Part shown: in pieces, positions 46,874-54,536 of the stretch
Numbering within the stretch: the first letter of the stretch is position 1
Layout: every line of letters starts with the position of its first letter
NCBI GenBank assembly: GCA_015222805.1
Contig: JADFVZ010000109.1
Span: 1 to 63,365 of the forward strand
Length of the DNA stretch: 63,365 nt
Source: Pseudomonadota bacterium
GTDB taxonomy: Bacteria > Pseudomonadota > Gammaproteobacteria > Xanthomonadales > SZUA-36
Reading direction: 5' to 3'
The notes under the pieces: model-generated
Databases searched by the model: none
Told to the model about the DNA's origin: nothing
What the model saw: the letters and a program-made list of their open reading frames with translations, nothing else
Translations under genes and position numbers: made by a program

Positions 46874-46941
46874 GAGTCAGTTCGGCGATTTGTCAGGCTG
46901 TTATAATTTTAGTCAGTGAATAATAAAGTGGAGCGTTTCGC

Positions 46942-47799
46942 GTGAGATGGCAGTCAGGGCGTAGAAGTACCAATGTTGAAGATCGTCGCGGTATGCGCCC
47001 CAGCAGGGCTATGGGGGGCGGCATAGGTATGACGGTGGTCATCTTGCTGGCATCCTGGTTTTTCGGCATCAATCCTGCGACCCTGTTCCAGGCCGAGCAG
47101 GTGATTGGTCAGATCCTGCCGCCCAGCAGCAAAGTTGACGAAAACTGGCAGCCTTCCGCAAAAGAGCAGCAACTGGCAGATTTTACTATCACCGTGCTTG
47201 CCAGTACCGAAGATATCTGGAGGGAAATTTTTGCCGAAGGCGGTGCCCGCTATGTGGACCCGACACTGGTTATGTTTACCGACTCGGTGAGTTCCGGCTG
47301 TGGGGCGACATCGGCACAGATGGGACCGTTTTATTGTGGTGCGGACCAGAAGCTGTATATCGATTTGAGTTTCTATGACGACCTGAAAAACAAGCATGGT
47401 GCTGATGGGGACTTTGCCCAGGCCTATGTTATTGCACATGAAGTCGGTCATCATGTGCAAAAGCTGATCGGTGTTTCAGATCAGGTGCGAAAGTCTAATC
47501 GCGGTCGCAGTAAAACAGAGGTTAATGCCTTATCTGTACGTGTTGAACTGCAGGCAGATTGTTTTGCCGGCATCTGGGGCTCGCATAACCAGAACATTCT
47601 TGATCCGGGTGATGTAGAAGAAGCCATTACCGCCGCTACAGCTATCGGTGATGATCGCCTGCAGCGTGAGGCGACTGGCAGGGTGATGCCGGAAAGCTTT
47701 ACCCATGGAACATCTGAGCAGCGGGTGCGCTGGTTTATGACCGGCTTTCGTTCCGGGGATATGGCGGTTTGCAATACCTTTGAAGCCAAACGGTTATAA
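46942..47799 (+). CDS. YpfJ-type neutral zinc metallopeptidase
   Basis: A 285-residue protein of the YpfJ/neutral zinc metallopeptidase family. It begins MRWQSGRRSTNVEDRRG, family-typical, followed by one membrane helix (about residues 29-49) and a periplasmic domain. The zinc site HEVGHH starts at residue 166, and the third ligand region is LQADCFAGIWG near 210. The start is a GTG. Family members are annotated as peptidases from their HExxH motif; a substrate has not been firmly established. It stands alone between the nuclease and a GNAT gene. Confidence 0.92.
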   Translation: MRWQSGRRSTNVEDRRGMRPSRAMGGGIGMTVVILLASWFFGINPATLFQAEQVIGQILPPSSKVDENWQPSAKEQQLADFTITVLASTEDIWREIFAEGGARYVDPTLVMFTDSVSSGCGATSAQMGPFYCGADQKLYIDLSFYDDLKNKHGADGDFAQAYVIAHEVGHHVQKLIGVSDQVRKSNRGRSKTEVNALSVRVELQADCFAGIWGSHNQNILDPGDVEEAITAATAIGDDRLQREATGRVMPESFTHGTSEQRVRWFMTGFRSGDMAVCNTFEAKRL

Positions 47800-47820
47800 C
47801 TTGAGACGGTTAACAGGCGA

Positions 47821-48390
47821 GTGATTACAACACCTCGCCTAAGGGTTGGCCCAATGCTTGGCGATAACGCTAAACAATATGCGACGGCCCTGTATCACTA
47901 CCGCAACTTGCCGGAAGTCGCTGAATTCCAGGAATGGACACCGGAGACGGTTACTGAGGTAGAAATACTAATTGCGGGACAGGGGACATCTTTTCTTAAG
48001 TTGCCGGGGCAGTTCTATCAGTGGGGAATATTCCTTAAACATGAACAGGCCAGCCTGATAGGGGATTTCGGGGTCTCCTGCAAGCCTGACCAGGCAGGCC
48101 TGGTTGAGTTTGGTATTGCCCTTGATCCGGCTTACCAACACCAGGGTTATGCAACTGAGGCGCTCTGGCACTTGCTGGATTACCTGTTCAGGAAACAGGG
48201 CATATATCGGGTAATAGCATCGGTGGACCCCGATAACCAGGCGTCCATGCAGTTGATGCAGCGTGTCGGCTTCCGTCAGGAAGCGCACCATATTCGCAGC
48301 TACCCTTTTCGGGGGCGTATGGCAGATGATATAGTTTTTGCTTTGCTAGCCGAAGAGTGGCCGCCTTCCCCCTGGGAAGGTCAGGTATAG
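47821..48390 (+). CDS. GNAT family N-acetyltransferase
   Basis: A 189-residue acetyltransferase, RimJ-like. TPRLRVGPM at the start, GIALDPAYQHQGYATEALWHLLDYLF (the acetyl-CoA pyrophosphate loop, residues about 98-123) and VDPDNQASMQLMQRVGFRQEAHH are the conserved motifs. The start is a GTG 21 bases after the zinc peptidase stop, suggesting cotranscription. The acceptor cannot be inferred. Confidence 0.88.
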   Translation: MITTPRLRVGPMLGDNAKQYATALYHYRNLPEVAEFQEWTPETVTEVEILIAGQGTSFLKLPGQFYQWGIFLKHEQASLIGDFGVSCKPDQAGLVEFGIALDPAYQHQGYATEALWHLLDYLFRKQGIYRVIASVDPDNQASMQLMQRVGFRQEAHHIRSYPFRGRMADDIVFALLAEEWPPSPWEGQV

Positions 48391-48401
48391 GGACGTTTGA
48401 T

Positions 48402-48692
48402 ATGTATATTGTAGTTTTTACAGCTGAACTGATTGACCCGGGTGGCCATTATTTTGCCATGGCAGAAAAACTGCGCAAACTGGCTTTCGATGACTATGGT
48501 TGCCTGGGCTTTGAGGCGGTCTGTGAAGGCAAGGTTGAAATCGCCGTTTCCCGCTGGGATTCGCTGGAAGATATACAGCGCTGGAAGCAGGACCCGGTAC
48601 ATCAAAGCGCCCAGCACCTGGCGCATCAATGGTATAAGAGCTGGAAAGTAATCATCACCGAAGTTGCTCGAGAATACAGCGGCGAGCAATAG
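48402..48692 (+). CDS. Antibiotic biosynthesis monooxygenase (ABM) family protein
   Basis: A 96-residue ferredoxin-like fold protein of the ABM superfamily. I start it at ATG 48402 (MYIVVFTAELIDPGGHYF), which follows the GNAT stop by 11 bases; a longer frame overlaps the GNAT gene and lacks family similarity. GCLGFEAVCEGKVEIAVSRWDSLEDIQRWKQDPVHQSAQ is the core, with the W-x-x-D/H-x-H-like region of the family. Members act as small monooxygenases or binders. Its last 20 codons are duplicated 236 bases downstream as a decayed copy. Confidence 0.82.
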   Translation: MYIVVFTAELIDPGGHYFAMAEKLRKLAFDDYGCLGFEAVCEGKVEIAVSRWDSLEDIQRWKQDPVHQSAQHLAHQWYKSWKVIITEVAREYSGEQ

Positions 48693-48702
48693 CAATCGCG
48701 CG

Positions 48703-48720
48703 GTGGGCATAAATGCCCAC
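48703..48720. repeat. GTGGGCAT hairpin repeat, copy 1
   Basis: GTGGGCAT-AA-ATGCCCAC: perfect 8-base inverted arms around two bases, lying just after the ABM stop. Its flank CACCCTACCC is shared with copy 3, consistent with the tandem duplication of this region. Probably a dispersed extragenic palindrome. Confidence 0.85.
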
Positions 48721-48721
48721 C

Positions 48722-48799
48722 CTACCCACCAAACATCGCTTTTAAAATAACCAGAGAGGGGTCTTGGCGCAATCTTGTTTTTCTGACGCCTCCACTGCC
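48722..48799 (-). pseudogene. Decayed duplicate of the rep 3' end
   Basis: Read on the minus strand this segment resembles the last about 20 codons of rep. It ends in codons for K-A-M-F-G-G-stop (48742-48722), against E-A-M-F-G-G-stop in the intact gene, and further upstream has EKQDCAK, against EKQDRAK. Two extra bases and a stop separate the two blocks, so it cannot be translated as a Rep tail. It is a remnant of a tandem duplication. Confidence 0.8.
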
Positions 48800-48818
48800 G
48801 GAGCGCAGCAACCGTAGA

Positions 48819-48836
48819 GTGGGCATTTATGCCCAC
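48819..48836. repeat. GTGGGCAT hairpin repeat, copy 2
   Basis: GTGGGCAT-TT-ATGCCCAC, the same arms as copy 1 with the opposite orientation of the centre, within CCGTAGAGTGGGC...CCCACGCGTAACGG. The outer flanks CCGT and ACGG extend the pairing partly. It lies between the rep remnant and the ABM remnant, near the presumed duplication breakpoint. Confidence 0.85.
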
Positions 48837-48868
48837 GCGTAACGGTTTCAACCAGGAGAAAGCCTTAG

Positions 48869-48928
48869 TATAAGAGCTGGAAGATTATCATCACTGAAGT
48901 TAAGCGGGAGTACGAAGGTAAGCAATAG
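48869..48928 (+). pseudogene. Duplicate of the last 20 codons of the ABM gene
   Basis: The segment encodes YKSWKIIITEVKREYEGKQ-stop; the intact gene ends YKSWKVIITEVAREYSGEQ-stop. Fifteen of 19 residues are identical, and the upstream ABM sequence is missing, so it is a truncated copy without a start. It is followed by a hairpin repeat as in the intact copy. Confidence 0.85.
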
Positions 48929-48933
48929 CACCG

Positions 48934-48960
48934 TAGGGTGGGCATAAATGCCTACCCTAC
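48934..48960. repeat. GTGGGCAT hairpin repeat, copy 3
   Basis: GTAGGGTGGGCAT-AA-ATGCCTACCCTAC: 13-base arms with a single mismatch, the longest copy of this repeat family in the window. It lies after the ABM remnant exactly as copy 1 lies after the intact ABM gene. Confidence 0.82.
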
Positions 48961-48972
48961 CCATTATCGTTA

Positions 48973-49002
48973 TCCCGGAAATGCGAATAGCATTGTCCGG
49001 GA
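48973..49002. repeat. Dispersed hairpin repeat, family B copy 2
   Basis: Outer stem TCCCGGA/TCCGGGA, inner stem AATGC/GCATT, loop GAATA. Compared with the copy at 38884-38913 the loop and outer stem are identical and the inner stem has changed on both sides so that pairing is kept. It lies just downstream of the rep stop and may help end that transcript. Confidence 0.7.
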
Positions 49003-49012
49003 TCCAGCAGGG

Positions 49013-51004
49013 TTAGCCACCGAACATCGCTTCCAGATTAGCTAAATGGGCTTTGGCACGATCCTGCTTTTCTTCCTCCTCAACCTCTGAACCACTACCA
49101 CTTCGCAAAACACAGTCTTCGGGTAATTCATCGAGGAAACGACTGGGTTTACAGGTCAGGGCTTCACCGAAGCGTTTGCGTTTTTTGGCATGGCAGATGG
49201 TCAGGGTTTCTTCGGCGCGGGTGATGCCTACATACATTAGCCGGCGCTCCTCTTCTTCCCCGCCCTCATCCAGGCTCATCTTATGCGGCAACAGGCCTTC
49301 TTCCACGCCCACCATAAACACATGTTTGAACTCCAGGCCCTTGGCGGCATGCAGGGTCATCAGGCGCACAACCTGTCCCGGATCTTCATCATCATTCAGG
49401 GAGGTCATCAAAGTGAGCTGGCCGATCAGGTCGGTTAAATTCATTCCCGGACCACCCGTTTCTGCCAGTTTTCCAACCCAGCTCAACAGGTCATCCACAT
49501 TTTTTTGTCGCCACTCGGCATCCTTCGGGGTTTCTGCCTGGTCCTTGAGCCATTGTGAATAGTTGATGGATTTCACCAGCTCCTGAATGGCGGCCATTGG
49601 ATCACCGTGTTCACCGGCAGCGCCCAGTCGGAGTACGGTATCAGTGAAATCACGCATGGATTCGGCCACCCTGGGACTCAGCCGGTCGATACAGTGACTG
49701 TGACGAGCGGCATCGAGCAGGCCGCATTGCATTTCGGCGGCGGTTTCTGCCACTTTGGCAATACTGCCGGTGCCCAGCCCGCGTTTTGGAGTATTAACCA
49801 CCCGCAAAAAGGCGGTATTATCCGTAGGGTTAATCAACAGGCGAAAGTAACACAGCAGGTCTTTAATTTCGGTGCGGTCAAAAAATGAGATACCACCACT
49901 CAGGTGGTAGGGTACGCGCTGTTCGCGCAGCGCCTGCTCAAACACTCGTGACTGGAAGTTGCCACGGTAGAGAATGGCGAACTCACCGTAGTGGCTGTTG
50001 CGGGTAAATTTACGGTGTAGTATTTCACTGGTTACTTTGCGTGCTTCATCCTGTTCGTCATCACAGGGAATGATCCGCAACAGGTCGCCTTCAGGCAGGG
50101 CACTCCAGAGTTTTTTCTCATGCGCATGCGGATTATTGGCAATCACCGCATTGGCGGCTTTCAGCACCCGTCCGCTGGAACGGTAGTTCTGTTCCAGTTT
50201 TATGACTTTCAGCTTTGGGTAGTCGACACCCAGCTGGTTAATGTTTTCCGGTTGGGCTCCACGGAAAGCATAAATGGACTGGTCATCATCACCCACAGCG
50301 GTGAAGGCCCCGCGGCTGCCGCACAGTAATTGCAGCAGCTGGTACTGGGTTTCATTGGTATCCTGATATTCATCCACCAGGATGTAACGCAGTTTTTCCT
50401 GCCAGAGGGTGCGGATCTCTTCGTGCCGGAGCAGTTGCAGTGGTAGCATGATGAGGTCATCAAAGTCGACGGCGTTGAGGGTTTTCAGCTGGGCCTGGTA
50501 GCGCTGGTACAAGCTTAGTGCCGCGATTTCCCCGGGTGAGCGCGCGTGTTCTTCAGCCTCGCTCACATCCAGCGCCATATTTTTCCAGCGCGACAGCTGC
50601 CAGCGGGCCTGGCGTACAATATCGGCCTTGGTGCCGGGCACCAGCAGGTCGCGTACCAGTTGCATAGTGTCACGTTCATCAAGAATGCTGATACCGGGGC
50701 GATAGTCCAGTGTTTGCGCGTGTTCCCTGAGGATGCGCCAGCCGAGCGCGTGAAAAGTACACAGGCTGATACCGCGGGTGTTGTGATTTTTCAAGCGTTT
50801 ACTGATACGTTCACGCATTTCACGGGCGGCTTTATTGGTAAAGGTAATCGCCGCGATTTTCTCGGGCGCCAGCCCCATATTACTGATTAGATAGGCTATT
50901 TTTTCAGTAATGACCCGGGTCTTGCCGCTGCCTGCGCCCGCCAGCACCAATAATGGTCCGGAGAGGTACTCGACAGCAGCCTGTTGTTGCGGGTTCAGTT
51001 TCAT
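49013..51004 (-). CDS. rep: ATP-dependent DNA helicase Rep
   Basis: A 663-residue superfamily 1A helicase, 3' to 5', most like Rep by its opening [35 protein letters not shown] (Walker A at 23-29). [49 protein letters not shown] and [11 protein letters not shown] mark the remaining helicase motifs. Rep removes proteins ahead of replication forks. The length is near the E. coli 673. It is divergent from tdk. Its final codons are duplicated in decayed form downstream. Confidence 0.95.
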   Translation of the reverse strand: MKLNPQQQAAVEYLSGPLLVLAGAGSGKTRVITEKIAYLISNMGLAPEKIAAITFTNKAAREMRERISKRLKNHNTRGISLCTFHALGWRILREHAQTLDYRPGISILDERDTMQLVRDLLVPGTKADIVRQARWQLSRWKNMALDVSEAEEHARSPGEIAALSLYQRYQAQLKTLNAVDFDDLIMLPLQLLRHEEIRTLWQEKLRYILVDEYQDTNETQYQLLQLLCGSRGAFTAVGDDDQSIYAFRGAQPENINQLGVDYPKLKVIKLEQNYRSSGRVLKAANAVIANNPHAHEKKLWSALPEGDLLRIIPCDDEQDEARKVTSEILHRKFTRNSHYGEFAILYRGNFQSRVFEQALREQRVPYHLSGGISFFDRTEIKDLLCYFRLLINPTDNTAFLRVVNTPKRGLGTGSIAKVAETAAEMQCGLLDAARHSHCIDRLSPRVAESMRDFTDTVLRLGAAGEHGDPMAAIQELVKSINYSQWLKDQAETPKDAEWRQKNVDDLLSWVGKLAETGGPGMNLTDLIGQLTLMTSLNDDEDPGQVVRLMTLHAAKGLEFKHVFMVGVEEGLLPHKMSLDEGGEEEERRLMYVGITRAEETLTICHAKKRKRFGEALTCKPSRFLDELPEDCVLRSGSGSEVEEEEKQDRAKAHLANLEAMFGG

Positions 51005-51110
51005 GGTATCTGGTTATTTACACGATTGGATTTCAGTCGGGTATTGTGACAGGCTTTGGCGTAGAATTGAGGACGATTTATTAATATTTTATTTCAGGTT
51101 ACCAGTTGCG

Positions 51111-51791
51111 ATGGCAAAGCTCTATTTTTACTACTCCAGCATGAACGCCGGAAAAACTACTACCCTGCTGCAATCGGCGTGGAATTACCGTGAGCGTGGC
51201 ATGCAGCCGCTGCTGTATACGCCCATCCTGGATAATCGCAATGCCAGTGGAATTATTAAATCCCGGATTGGGCTCGAAGCCCCGGCAACCAGTTTTTCCG
51301 TCACTGACGATCTTTACTGGAAAACAGAAGCTGTGCGTGAACAGCAGCTTGTGGATTGTGTATTAGTGGATGAGGCCCAGTTTTTGAGCAAGGACCAGGT
51401 TTTCCAGTTGGGTGAGATCGTTGATCGCCTGAAAATTCCGGTATTGGCTTACGGTATCCGCACGGATTTCCAGGGCGAGCTGTTTGAAGGCAGCAAGTAC
51501 CTGCTGGCCTGGGCAGATCATTTACGCGAGCTGAAAACCATCTGCCACACCGGCAAAAAAGCCACCATGGTGGTACGGGTAGATGATAAAGGCTATGCAG
51601 TACGCGAAGGCGCACAGGTAGAAATCGGCGGTAATGATCGCTATGTGGCGGTGTCGCGTGAAGAGTTCAAGGATGTTTTTTATGGTGGCAAGCGCATCCG
51701 CTTTATTGACCCGCCGCGGGCAGATACGAGCAACGAACAAATGGAGATTCCAATTGAGGATAATTTGGGAGATGAATCATGCGAAGCCTGA
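51111..51791 (+). CDS. tdk: Thymidine kinase with degenerate zinc site
   Basis: A 226-residue type II thymidine kinase. I start it at ATG 51111 ([20 protein letters not shown]-loop at residues 10-17), since the longer frame runs into the divergent rep promoter area. DEAQFL (catalytic Glu), [13 protein letters not shown] and the lasso segment [17 protein letters not shown] are present. The four structural zinc ligands usual for the family are mostly lost: TICHTGKK keeps one cysteine where CxxC-like pairs are expected, and VSREEF replaces VCRKHF. It phosphorylates thymidine for salvage. It overlaps the next gene by 13 bases. Confidence 0.94.
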   Translation: MAKLYFYYSSMNAGKTTTLLQSAWNYRERGMQPLLYTPILDNRNASGIIKSRIGLEAPATSFSVTDDLYWKTEAVREQQLVDCVLVDEAQFLSKDQVFQLGEIVDRLKIPVLAYGIRTDFQGELFEGSKYLLAWADHLRELKTICHTGKKATMVVRVDDKGYAVREGAQVEIGGNDRYVAVSREEFKDVFYGGKRIRFIDPPRADTSNEQMEIPIEDNLGDESCEA

Positions 51792-51988
51792 TTGCCCTGC
51801 TGCTGGTTCTTGGTTTGAACGCTTGCGGTGACAGTAGTAAAAGTTCAGCTGCCCCAGAACAGCCGAAGCCCCAGAAGCGCTATATGGAAGAACAATTCCA
51901 GGCGCTGGATACAGCCAAAGGCCTGGAAAAAACCCTGCAGGAGGGTGCAGAACAACAACGTAAGGCAATCGAGGAACAAGGTGGATGA
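51779..51988 (+). CDS. Small lipoprotein, function unknown
   Basis: A 69-residue protein with a lipoprotein signal (lipobox LNAC, cysteine at residue 16) followed by a Ser/Pro-rich linker and a short charged helix ([29 protein letters not shown]) that may form a coiled coil. I recognise no family. It overlaps the 3' end of tdk by 13 bases, and its stop overlaps the ATG of the next gene (ATGA), so it belongs to the same transcript. The signal and overlap pattern support a real gene. Confidence 0.72.
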   Translation: MRSLIALLLVLGLNACGDSSKSSAAPEQPKPQKRYMEEQFQALDTAKGLEKTLQEGAEQQRKAIEEQGG

Positions 51989-52348
51989 GCGACTGCAAGA
52001 CACACCCGTTTGAAGAGTTTAAGGAAAAAACGCGAAGCGGGTAACCAGAAGGCACTAAAAACTGAGAGCCTGGCAATTAAGCGTTTCTACGACCTGGATA
52101 AAACCGTATATGCCGATGGTGCCCTCAGTAGCCAGGACAAGGAGTTGCTTGGCCTGGTGGCTTCCATGGTGCTGCGCTGCAATGACTGTATCGACTATCA
52201 CCTCGAGCAATGCGTTGCCAAAGGTTGGCAACGCAAGCAGATTGATGAAGCCATGGCAGTGGCGATGATGGTGGGTGGCTCAATTGTCATTCCGCACACC
52301 CGGCACGCGGCTGAAACCTTAGAATACCTGTTTACCCAGAACCTGTAG
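51985..52348 (+). pseudogene. Carboxymuconolactone decarboxylase/AhpD-like gene with apparent frameshift
   Basis: Two frames together encode one family member. An ATG at 51985, overlapping the lipoprotein stop, gives [19 protein letters not shown] and then a stop. One frame over, from 52010 to 52348, the core continues: SLAIKRFYDLDKTVYADGALSSQDKELLGLVASMVLRCNDCIDYHLEQC. Removing one A from the A6 run at 52025-52030 joins them as PFEEFKEKREAGNQ, the usual N-terminus of this AhpD-like group. The redox motif CNDC is intact. It is either a recent frameshift, a homopolymer assembly error, or a +1 slip. A short version using the TTG at 52010 (112 residues) is also possible. Confidence 0.75.
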
Positions 52349-52349
52349 C

Positions 52350-52892
52350 TTAAAAAGCGATCAGGCTGTAGCCCTGGTGCTGCAGCTCTTCAAGCACCGT
52401 CAGTGCGGATAATGCCAGACCGGTGACTTCTGCCAGTTCATTCTTCTTATATCCACGATAGGCTGCAGTCTGGCCGCATATATAGGTTTTAACCCCGGCG
52501 GCGGCCAATTCCTTGAGTAGCGGCAGGTTGGGATTGTCGACCTGCATGCGCTTTTGATAAGCGGCGTTGCTAAGAACGTCCTTGCCGGCGCCGCCGTGTA
52601 CAACCAGTACCAGCTGCATGTTTTCTGTGGGAACCCCGGCGCGTGCGTGCATATTCAGGTAGCGTGCCAGGGTTTCAAAGCCAGAATTGACCGCTTCGGG
52701 ATCCTCCGGGCTTTTGCTAACATCAAAAACCACCTTATGCAGGCGCTTTTTATCAATAGGAAAATCGCTGGAAACAACGTCGGCCGCAGGTCCAAAGTTA
52801 TTAATAACAGGCCCCTTGGTAAAGCTTTCAGGACCTGCCAGGACGGTGCCACTTAGCAGTAATAGTAAAAACAGTGAGATACTTTTTTTCAT
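52350..52892 (-). CDS. Exported DsrE/DsrF family protein
   Basis: A 180-residue protein of the DsrE-like fold. I start it at ATG 52892 (MKKSISLFLLLLLSGTVLAG), a clear signal peptide; the longer frame overlaps the upstream gene. The mature protein contains VVFDVSKSPEDPEAVNSGFETLARYLNMHA, VLVVHGGAGKDVLS and the cysteine-bearing AAGVKTYICGQTAAYRGYKK, as in periplasmic DsrE proteins of sulfur-oxidising gammaproteobacteria. It could bind or relay sulfane sulfur or serve as a redox chaperone. It starts 10 bases after the START-domain gene and converges with the AhpD-like gene, their stops 1 base apart. Confidence 0.85.
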   Translation of the reverse strand: MKKSISLFLLLLLSGTVLAGPESFTKGPVINNFGPAADVVSSDFPIDKKRLHKVVFDVSKSPEDPEAVNSGFETLARYLNMHARAGVPTENMQLVLVVHGGAGKDVLSNAAYQKRMQVDNPNLPLLKELAAAGVKTYICGQTAAYRGYKKNELAEVTGLALSALTVLEELQHQGYSLIAF

Positions 52893-52902
52893 GATAATTC
52901 CT

Positions 52903-53529
52903 TTATTGTTCCTGGGTAGTGATATTACGAATAATTTCCAGTGACTCGGGTAAATCGTTTTGCAAGGCCCGCCTGATAATCCAGCCCGGCAAGGGCATGC
53001 TGGGCTGAATTGTAATGTAATGTACAGCCAGGGTTTCTGTGCCATAGGGATACAGGTTCCAGCCACCATCCAATATTTTAAGGTCACCTGAGACCGGCTG
53101 GTAACGAATAGTTCTAAAATTTATCTCCCGGGCTGAGAGCGGATCAGAATAGTCGGCCCTGAAGGTGTATTCAAGCTGCGGTAAAAACCAGATCAGTTTA
53201 ATCTTTTGATGGACGATCTCAACGTTATTACTGTGTTCGAGAACCTCGCAGCTGACCATGTGTTTGTAGTATTGCGGGGCATCTTCACATTTTATGATGG
53301 CCTCGTGTACTTTATCGATGCTGCCTGATATCAGTACCGCAGCCCACATGGAGACCGCCTGCTTGCCGGAACGGCTGGCAAAACTGCCGATGGGAATTTC
53401 ATTCTGTTCCAGGTGCCGGATAATCCGAGGGTCATTCATCGCCCTGACCAGCTCAGTGGGCAGGGCATCCCGCGCCATAGCCGGCGCGGGAATGAGGGCT
53501 AGTATTAGCAGCAGGTATACTGCACGCAT
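52903..53529 (-). CDS. Exported START/SRPBCC domain lipid-binding protein
   Basis: A 208-residue protein. I start it at ATG 53529 (MRAVYLLLILALIPAPAMA), which encodes a signal peptide; an upstream in-frame ATG adds 43 residues without export features. The mature part is a START-like helix-grip domain (HEAIIKCEDAPQYYKHMVSCEVLEHSNN, LEYTFRADYSDPLSAREINF, GWNLYPYGTETLAVHYITIQP). START domains bind lipids or other hydrophobic ligands. It precedes the DsrE gene by 10 bases and is probably cotranscribed. Its ligand is unknown. Confidence 0.78.
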   Translation of the reverse strand: MRAVYLLLILALIPAPAMARDALPTELVRAMNDPRIIRHLEQNEIPIGSFASRSGKQAVSMWAAVLISGSIDKVHEAIIKCEDAPQYYKHMVSCEVLEHSNNVEIVHQKIKLIWFLPQLEYTFRADYSDPLSAREINFRTIRYQPVSGDLKILDGGWNLYPYGTETLAVHYITIQPSMPLPGWIIRRALQNDLPESLEIIRNITTQEQ

Positions 53530-53700
53530 ACTATTTTCCAGGAGCCTGTTGGATTTAACATGAGCTACTGCGGAAAAGCCGAGTTTGGCCAGATTCCCCG
53601 CTCTTTTGCGGTGAATAGCGATACTATTCGCCTTAAAAGACCGAAAAATCTGACTCAAATCTGCTTTCCCTCGCTACAATCGGTCAAACCCGACAGGCTC

Positions 53701-54225
53701 CTAGCGACTTTTTAACCAGTTAAGCATGGTGTCTGCATCAGACACTTCGAATGGATCGCTGGGCGCATTATCCATTTTTCCCGCTTCAGAAAATACTTTT
53801 GTGATTTCACCATCTTCCACAAACATGGAATAACGCCAGGAGCGCAGACCGAAACCGACATTGTCTTTCTTCACCAGCATACCCATCAGCCGGGAAAAAT
53901 CACCGGAGCCATCAGGTAACAGGTGTACGTTTTCGGCGTTCTGCTTGAGGCCCCATTGGTACATAACAAAAGCGTCATTCACGCTCAGGCACCAGACTTC
54001 ATCAACACCCTGGTCTTTCAGTGCCTGGAAGTTGGCTTCATAACCCGGCAGGTGTGAGGTAGAACAGGTAGGAGTGAAAGCACCCGGCAGGGCGAAAAGA
54101 ACGATTTTCTTAGCGGAGAAAACATCACTGCTGCTCAGCGGCTGCCAGCGAAAAGGGTTGTCGCCTTCGATGCTTTCATCGCGGACGCGGGTCATAAAAT
54201 TAACTTCAGGCACTCTGTGGCTCAT
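53701..54225 (-). CDS. Peroxiredoxin, Prx5/AhpE-like
   Basis: A 174-residue peroxiredoxin of the Prx5 class. I start it at ATG 54225 (MSHRVPEVNFMTRV), which has GGAGAAACAC before it. The peroxidatic cysteine is in PGAFTPTCSTSHLPGY (about residue 48), and CLSVNDAFVMYQW is also a class motif. It reduces hydrogen peroxide and alkyl peroxides using glutathione or glutaredoxin in the class; no fused glutaredoxin domain is present. No regulator is adjacent. It stands alone, upstream of the START gene by 170 bases. Confidence 0.93.
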   Translation of the reverse strand: MSHRVPEVNFMTRVRDESIEGDNPFRWQPLSSSDVFSAKKIVLFALPGAFTPTCSTSHLPGYEANFQALKDQGVDEVWCLSVNDAFVMYQWGLKQNAENVHLLPDGSGDFSRLMGMLVKKDNVGFGLRSWRYSMFVEDGEITKVFSEAGKMDNAPSDPFEVSDADTMLNWLKSR

Positions 54226-54327
54226 GTGTTTCTCCATTGAATGGTTAGCAAATAATTGTGGTGCCAAAGGATATCACTTTGGAGTGAGTCGGTGGTTTGA
54301 AAAAAGCTATAACAGCGGTTATTCCTG

Positions 54328-54534
54328 TCAATAATGCGGGGGTACTTCGTGTTCCGGTCCCTGGTCTGAACCCGCCGTCTCGGAAAGGCCGCGCAAGCGC
54401 TCGGCCAATGTGTTACTGATAATTTCGAGGCGCTCTATTTGCTGCTGTTGCCGAATAACGGCATCGTTCAGGCTTTCTATTGTATCGTCCTGGAAGGCCA
54501 GGCGGGACTCAAGTTCAATCAGGCGCTTTTCCAT
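54328..54534 (-). CDS. slyX: SlyX family protein
   Basis: A 68-residue coiled-coil protein. The pattern RLIELESRLAFQDDTIESLNDAVIRQQQQIERLE covers about residues 4-37 and the end is HEVPPHY, the SlyX signature. Its biochemical function is unknown; it is widespread in proteobacteria. It begins 2 bases after the stop of the hemolysin-III gene, so they share a transcript. Confidence 0.93.
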   Translation of the reverse strand: MEKRLIELESRLAFQDDTIESLNDAVIRQQQQIERLEIISNTLAERLRGLSETAGSDQGPEHEVPPHY

Positions 54535-54536
54535 GG

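Larger units (their letters stand above)
48693..49012. other. 320-base convergent gap made of repeats and gene remnants
   Basis: No intact gene is present. The gap contains three copies of the GTGGGCAT hairpin repeat (family A), one family B hairpin, a decayed copy of the rep 3' end (48722-48799) and a copy of the last 20 ABM codons (48869-48928). The order, ABM gene, hairpin, rep remnant, then ABM remnant, hairpin, rep gene, is what a tandem duplication of the ABM/rep junction would leave. No tRNA or other RNA gene is visible. Confidence 0.8.

Noticed and set aside
48703-48960. The hairpin repeats as a CRISPR array
   Set aside because: The repeats are palindromic, few and irregularly spaced, with gene remnants between them instead of uniform spacers; no cas gene is present.
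50910-51110. A 67-residue extension of thymidine kinase
   Set aside because: It overlaps the start of rep on the other strand and lacks similarity; the canonical [15 protein letters not shown] start is at 51111.
53530-53658. Longer form of the START-domain protein
   Set aside because: The signal peptide begins at the ATG at 53529; an upstream extension would bury it.
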